The translations under genes were made by a program, and so were the position numbers. Shown here in pieces: positions 60,287-64,000 of a stretch of 64,000 nt of DNA (position 1 is its first letter; every line of letters starts with the position of its first letter). Under the pieces are notes generated by a model, which saw only the letters and a list, made by a program, of their open reading frames with translations, had not been told where the DNA came from and searched no databases. The DNA lies in the NCBI RefSeq assembly GCF_014898075.1, contig NZ_CP062976.1, positions 186,001-250,000 of the forward strand, written 5' to 3'. The DNA is from Neisseria yangbaofengii. Lineage in GTDB: Bacteria > Pseudomonadota > Gammaproteobacteria > Burkholderiales > Neisseriaceae.

Positions 60287-61672
60287 ATGAATGCCGTTGT
60301 AATTGCAGTAGTGGTGATGCTGGCGTTGTCGCTGGCCAGGGTACACGTGGTGCTGAGTTTGGTGATTGGCGCGTTTATCGGCGGTTTGATTGCCGGTATG
60401 CCGTTGGCTGATTTGAAAGATGCGGCCGGTGCGGTATCGCAAGAAGGCATTATCACCGTGTTCCAAAACGGTTTGGCCGGTGGTGCGAAAATCGCGCTGT
60501 CGTATGCGATGTTGGGTGCGTTTGCGATGGCGATTACCCATTCGGGTTTGCCGCAGCAATTGGCCGGTGCCGTGGTGCGCAAACTGAATAACAACGGCAG
60601 CGTGCCGGATCAGGTCAACCGCAGCGGCAGCTCGGTAAAATGGACCTTGCTGATGGTGTTGCTGGTGATGGGCATCATGAGCCAAAACGTGGTACCGATT
60701 CACATTGCCTTTATCCCGATGATTGTGCCGCCACTGCTGCTGGTGTTTAACCGCCTGCAGGTCGACCGCCGCTTGGTGGCTTGTGTGATTACCTTCGGTT
60801 TGGTAACGACTTATATGTTCCTGCCGTATGGTTTCGGCGCAATTTTTTTGAACGAAATTTTGTTGGGCAACATTAAATCTGCCGGTTTGAACATCGATGG
60901 CTTGAGCGTAATGCAGGCAATGGCGATTCCGGCTTTGGGTATGGTCAGCGGCTTGGTGTTGGCGTTTATCCACTACCGCAAACCGCGTGTGTATCAAAAC
61001 AGTCAAATCGACACCGACAACAACGATGCCAGCATCAAGCAGCCTGAGCCGTCGTTTTACCGCAGCTTGGTGGCAGCCGTGGCGATTGCCGTGTGTTTCG
61101 CCATTCAGCTGATTTACAATGATGCCTTGCTGTTGGGCGCGATGTTGGGCTTTGCCGTATTCATGACCTTGGGCGTGGTAAAACGCAGTGATGCCAATGA
61201 TGTGTTCGGTGCGGGCATTAAAATGATGGCGATGATAGGCTTTGTGATGATTGCCGCACAAGGTTTTGCCGCCGTGATGAATGCCACCGGCGATATTCAG
61301 CCACTGGTTGACGGCAGCATGGCCGCATTCGGCGGCAGTAAAGGCATGGCCGCCTTTGCCATGTTGGTGGTCGGCTTGCTGGTGACCATGGGTATTGGTT
61401 CGTCGTTTTCGACCTTGCCGATTATTTCCGCGATTTATGTGCCGCTGTGCATGAGCTTGGGCTTCTCGCCGCTGGCAACCATCGCTTTGATTGGCACCGC
61501 CGGTGCGCTGGGTGATGCCGGCTCGCCCGCATCCGATTCTACACTCGGTCCGACCATGGGCTTGAATGTAGACGGCCAACACGACCACATTCGTGATTCC
61601 GTGGTGCCGACCTTTATCCACTATAACATCCCGCTGATGATTGCCGGCTGGATTGCCGCCATGGTGTTGTAA
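60287..61672 (+). CDS. NhaC-family Na+/H+ antiporter-like membrane transporter
   Basis: A 461-residue integral membrane protein with about 11-12 helices. GAFIGGLIAGMPLADLKDAA near the start, the central HIAFIPMIVPPLL and the C-terminal ALGDAGSPASDSTLGPTMGL are typical of the NhaC/ArsB-like ion transporter fold. ATG 60287 follows cggagaaaaggc, a strong ribosome-binding site; the longer upstream frame lacks one. Members of this family exchange sodium for protons or import amino acids; the substrate cannot be read. The stop codon overlaps the start of slyX. Confidence 0.83.
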   Translation: MNAVVIAVVVMLALSLARVHVVLSLVIGAFIGGLIAGMPLADLKDAAGAVSQEGIITVFQNGLAGGAKIALSYAMLGAFAMAITHSGLPQQLAGAVVRKLNNNGSVPDQVNRSGSSVKWTLLMVLLVMGIMSQNVVPIHIAFIPMIVPPLLLVFNRLQVDRRLVACVITFGLVTTYMFLPYGFGAIFLNEILLGNIKSAGLNIDGLSVMQAMAIPALGMVSGLVLAFIHYRKPRVYQNSQIDTDNNDASIKQPEPSFYRSLVAAVAIAVCFAIQLIYNDALLLGAMLGFAVFMTLGVVKRSDANDVFGAGIKMMAMIGFVMIAAQGFAAVMNATGDIQPLVDGSMAAFGGSKGMAAFAMLVVGLLVTMGIGSSFSTLPIISAIYVPLCMSLGFSPLATIALIGTAGALGDAGSPASDSTLGPTMGLNVDGQHDHIRDSVVPTFIHYNIPLMIAGWIAAMVL

Positions 61673-61890
61673 TGGAAGACTTGGATAACCGTATCACCGA
61701 GCTGGAAATTCAGACGGCCTTACAAGACGATCTGATTGCCAGCTTGAGCGATACCATCGCCAAAATGCAGCAAACGCTGGATTTGCAGCAAGCGCAAATG
61801 CGGCTGCTGTATCAGAAAATGCAGGACAAAGGCAGCAATGACGGGCGCGGGGAATACAGCTTGCGCGATGAGGTTCCGCCTCATTATTAG
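61672..61890 (+). CDS. slyX: SlyX family protein
   Basis: A 72-residue coiled-coil protein, MEDLDNRITELEIQTALQDD then DLIASLSDTIAKMQQTLDLQ, ending in the family's LRDEVPPHY tail. The TAATG junction overlaps the transporter's stop with this start, so the two are translationally coupled. SlyX function is unknown. Confidence 0.92.
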   Translation: MEDLDNRITELEIQTALQDDLIASLSDTIAKMQQTLDLQQAQMRLLYQKMQDKGSNDGRGEYSLRDEVPPHY

Positions 61891-61893
61891 ATT

Positions 61894-62036
61894 GAAACCT
61901 TTGCAAACCCCCATTTTGGGCACATTTCTTCGTTATGCGCTGTTTGAAAGCTTGTTTATCTAAATAATGTTATCCTGCATTTTCCGCGCTGATCTACCTT
62001 CGAACTGTACTCAAATCAATGGCTTTGCAAAAGCCC
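61894..62036. repeat. R1 repeat copy 4 (inverted, degenerate)
   Basis: Begins gaaacctttgcaaacc and ends ctttgcaaaagccc. Blocks cacatttcttcgttatgcgctg, gaaagcttg and cttcgaactgtactcaaatc correspond to the reverse complement of copies at 6384 and 59194. Confidence 0.68.
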
Positions 62037-62216
62037 AAGCCGTTATTTTGAAAACAATCAAAAGGCCGTCTGAAAGTAAAGGCAAGCTTTCGCAGCCTTC
62101 TCGTTGCAAGATATCGGGCAGCCTGAAAAACTGCACAATAATAAGATAATCCGACTGTCGAACGCTGATTTCCCTGACTTTATAATCCGTCTGTATTCTT
62201 GAACATATTGACTAAA
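62037..62216. other. Region between R1 repeat and arsR-type gene
   Basis: Holds a single uptake sequence (62062-62073) and short repeats of repeat-like character (gcaagctttcgcag), but no supported gene. Confidence 0.4.
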
Positions 62217-62552
62217 ATGACCGGCCAGATACCTATTTCTCAAGCAGAAGCCATGCAGCTTTTAAAAGAATGCATTCCGATTTTCACAGTCTTGTCGGAT
62301 GAAAACCGTCATTTGATTTTGAAATTGCTGCTGGAAAACGGCGAAATGAACGTCAACCAACTCACTGAAAATCTACATCTTTCACGCCCTGCGGTTTCCC
62401 ATCATCTTAAAATCATGCTGGCTGCCAATGTAGTGGGTGTCAGGCAAACCGGAAAAGAGCGGTTTTATGCGCTGGCCATGAAAGATGAAGTGGAAAAAAT
62501 GGGGGCATTGGCGGATGTGTTGAAGTTTTATTGTCCTGCCCGAGCAGATTGA
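62217..62552 (+). CDS. ArsR/SmtB-family transcriptional regulator
   Basis: A 111-residue winged-helix repressor from ATG 62217 (TTG at 62199 is in frame but less likely). The HTH reads MNVNQLTENLHLSRPAVSHH followed by LKIMLAANVVGVRQTGKERF. The typical metal-site CxC in the recognition helix is absent; a single Cys near residue 19 (KECIPIF) and one near the end are present, so a non-metal or redox signal is possible. It lies 99 bases before an old yellow enzyme gene, the usual position for a regulator of it. Confidence 0.85.
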   Translation: MTGQIPISQAEAMQLLKECIPIFTVLSDENRHLILKLLLENGEMNVNQLTENLHLSRPAVSHHLKIMLAANVVGVRQTGKERFYALAMKDEVEKMGALADVLKFYCPARAD

Positions 62553-62585
62553 TTTTCAAACAGGCTGCAACCCAAACACATTTTA

Positions 62586-62613
62586 TTGACTTATCGTCTA
62601 TAATTTGTATAAT
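62586..62613 (+). promoter_or_regulatory. Sigma-70 promoter of the old yellow enzyme gene
   Basis: ttgact (62586-62591), a 16-base spacer and tataat (62608-62613). An inverted stretch tttaaatttttaaa follows at 62617-62630 and may be the operator for the upstream ArsR-type regulator. Confidence 0.7.
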
Positions 62614-62651
62614 TAGTTTAAATTTTTAAACATGTAGACATAAGGTGAAAA

Positions 62652-63863
62652 ATGCTGTTCCAACCATTTACTTTTCCCAACGGCATGACTGCCAAAAACC
62701 GTTTTTTCAAATCCGCGATGGAAGAACAACTCGCGCAAAACAGCCAACCCACGCAACAATTGGTGCATCTTTACCATACTTGGGCAACGGGCGGAGCAGG
62801 TGTCTTGGTCACCGGCAATGTGATGGTGGCGGAAAACGGTAAAGGTTCGATTAATGATGTGGTATTGAGCGATGATCGCAGTATGGCTGTGTTGCAGCGT
62901 TGGGCACAGGCCGGTAAACAAAACGGTACGCTCATTATCATGCAGATTAATCATGCCGGCAAACAATCGCCAAAAGCAGTAAACCGCGAGCCGGTTGCGC
63001 CAAGTGCCGTACCGTTGGTCGGGATGGATGGTTTTATCAATCCTCCCCGTGCCTTAAAAAACGATGAAATCGAAGCATTGGTGCAATCCTTTGTCCGTAC
63101 CGCCCAATTGGCGGAACAGGCAGGTTTTTCGGGCGTACAAATCCATGCGGCACACGGTTATCTCATCAGCCAATTTTTGTCGCCGCATCACAACCGCCGT
63201 GATGACGAATGGGGCGGAAGTTTGGCCAACCGTATGAATTTTGTTTTGAAAATTTATCAAGGCATTCGGGCAAATGTCGGTAAGGATTTTCTGGTCGGAA
63301 TCAAACTCAATTCGGCAGATTTCCAAAAAGGCGGATTTGATGAAAGCGAAAGCATTCAAGTCGTGCAAAAGTTATCTGAATTGGGCATTGATTTTATTGA
63401 AATTTCAGGCGGGAATTATGAAAGCCCGCAAATGCTGTCTGAAAAATCCAGCACACGCCGGCGTGAAGCCTTTTTTATCGATTATGCCGAAAAAGCCCGT
63501 AAAGTCAGCCGTGTACCGTTGATTATTACCGGCGGTTTCCGCTCGGAACAGGCGATGAATGAAGCCCTGCAAAGCGGTCATTTGGATATGGTGGGCGTGG
63601 CGCGTCCCTTTGCGCTTATGCCTGATTTGCCCAACCAAATTCAAAACGGCAACTATCAAACCGTAACAACCGAGCGCATTAAAACAGGTTTCCTCCCGGT
63701 GGACAATAAAATCGGCGCCGTATTGGAAATGGATTGGTATATGGCGCAAATGGCGTTAATCGGACAGGGGAAATCGCCCAATCCCAAGTTGTCGCCATGG
63801 AAAGTATTACTCAAAACCTTGTGGCAAAACGGTAAAGCGGGCCTTTCTACCGGACGCAGTTGA
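62652..63863 (+). CDS. NADH:flavin oxidoreductase/old yellow enzyme family protein
   Basis: A 403-residue FMN-dependent oxidoreductase of the TIM-barrel OYE family. The start LFQPFTFPNGMTAKNRFFKS is typical; IIMQINHAGKQSPKAVNREP, the active-site segment VQIHAAHGYLISQFLSPHHN (near residue 164) and NRRDDEWGGSLANRM are conserved. Near the end LDMVGVARPFALMPDLPNQI is also present. Such enzymes reduce alkenes or electrophilic aldehydes and esters. Linked to an ArsR-type regulator, it is likely induced by an electrophile. The single-domain length excludes the Fe-S containing dienoyl-CoA reductases. Confidence 0.9.
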   Translation: MLFQPFTFPNGMTAKNRFFKSAMEEQLAQNSQPTQQLVHLYHTWATGGAGVLVTGNVMVAENGKGSINDVVLSDDRSMAVLQRWAQAGKQNGTLIIMQINHAGKQSPKAVNREPVAPSAVPLVGMDGFINPPRALKNDEIEALVQSFVRTAQLAEQAGFSGVQIHAAHGYLISQFLSPHHNRRDDEWGGSLANRMNFVLKIYQGIRANVGKDFLVGIKLNSADFQKGGFDESESIQVVQKLSELGIDFIEISGGNYESPQMLSEKSSTRRREAFFIDYAEKARKVSRVPLIITGGFRSEQAMNEALQSGHLDMVGVARPFALMPDLPNQIQNGNYQTVTTERIKTGFLPVDNKIGAVLEMDWYMAQMALIGQGKSPNPKLSPWKVLLKTLWQNGKAGLSTGRS

Positions 63864-63910
63864 TTTTCCTGTTTCTTGATTTTTTGTGGTTTTTTATTTA
63901 CAAAAATATC

Positions 63911-63954
63911 AAAAGGCCGTCTGAAAGCTTAAATTCAACTTTCAGACGGCCTTT
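63911..63954. terminator. DUS inverted-pair terminator at right edge
   Basis: aaaaggccgtctgaaag / ctttcagacggcctttc follows the OYE gene; the last 46 bases of the window carry no feature I can name. Confidence 0.82.
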
Positions 63955-64000
63955 CGGTTTGCCAACACCAAATCCTTACAAACACGCCAATTCATTGGCC

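Noticed and set aside
60263-61621. Open frame of 452 codons on the minus strand opposite the NhaC-type transporter
   Set aside because: Very rich in His, Gln and Arg and complementary to conserved transmembrane helices, so it is a shadow of the transporter gene.

Overview
The window is a chromosomal segment from a member of the Neisseriaceae, most likely a commensal Neisseria. The strongest sign is the very frequent DNA uptake sequence GCCGTCTGAA, mostly with the 5' extension AG (AGGCCGTCTGAA) and less often AT. It occurs singly and as inverted pairs that serve as terminators. The gene content agrees: a Fur protein very close to the neisserial one, a PilC/PilY1 type IV pilus protein, a BirA-CoaX fusion, carA and carB split by unrelated genes, and a Correia-type repeat remnant. 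No rRNA, CRISPR array or intact prophage was seen.

Layout. 1-6.3 kb: ClC channel (partial), AmpG-type permease, dapB, bamE, divergent fur, aat, dapD. 6.4-11.1 kb: a small repeat, pgi, a LacI-type regulator and a sugar transporter of the MFS/GPH type. 11.2-16.4 kb: pabB-pabC fusion, a polyphosphate kinase 2, a frameshifted bacteriocin-like precursor with a candidate immunity gene, and rmuC. 16.4-17.4 kb: an AT-rich gap with two tandem, homologous 35-residue exported micropeptides that automated annotation would easily miss. 17.4-22.2 kb: tsaB-rimI-UDG-fold gene, gluQ, an orphan LytTR response regulator and a histidine phosphatase. 22.2-26.3 kb: a trimeric autotransporter adhesin with a downstream BamE-like lipoprotein, then tRNA-Lys with an integrase remnant interrupted by an IS630-family element. 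26.3-35.1 kb: mrp, a small DUF1328 protein, the kdsD-kdsC-lptC-lptA-lptB-rpoN-hpf cluster, tal and tRNA-Val. 35.1-42.2 kb: an IS5-family remnant, a MITE-like repeat, carB, a broken coiled-coil gene, a PTS EIIC-like membrane protein, carA. 42.5-50.7 kb: pilC, folD, a Pro-Arg-His-Pro tRNA cluster, and the hldE2/rfaE2-birA/coaX-SPOR operon. 51.1-64 kb: tldD, a classical autotransporter, a small acidic protein, moxR-DUF58, prmC, repeats, a glycine-zipper protein, an NhaC-family antiporter with slyX, and an ArsR regulator beside an old yellow enzyme.

Most genes are housekeeping: lysine/peptidoglycan precursors (dapB, dapD, ampG), the Kdo and LPS transport pathway, outer-membrane assembly (bamE), pyrimidine/arginine precursor supply (carAB), one-carbon and folate metabolism (pabBC, folD), and translation quality (aat, tsaB, rimI, gluQ, prmC, tldD). 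Surface genes (pilC and two autotransporter types) suggest an adherent mucosal lifestyle.

The least ordinary material is: (1) the tandem micropeptide locus with a pair of operator-like palindromes that match one in front of the lacI-type gene; (2) the decayed double-glycine bacteriocin locus; (3) two families of small mobile repeats, one with IS5-like ends and one with about 30-bp inverted ends, found side by side; (4) the adhesin-plus-BamE-like-lipoprotein pair; and (5) a UDG-fold protein beside rimI that has lost its catalytic motif and may be a DNA polymerase III psi-like subunit. All identifications are by reading the sequence; no database search was run.
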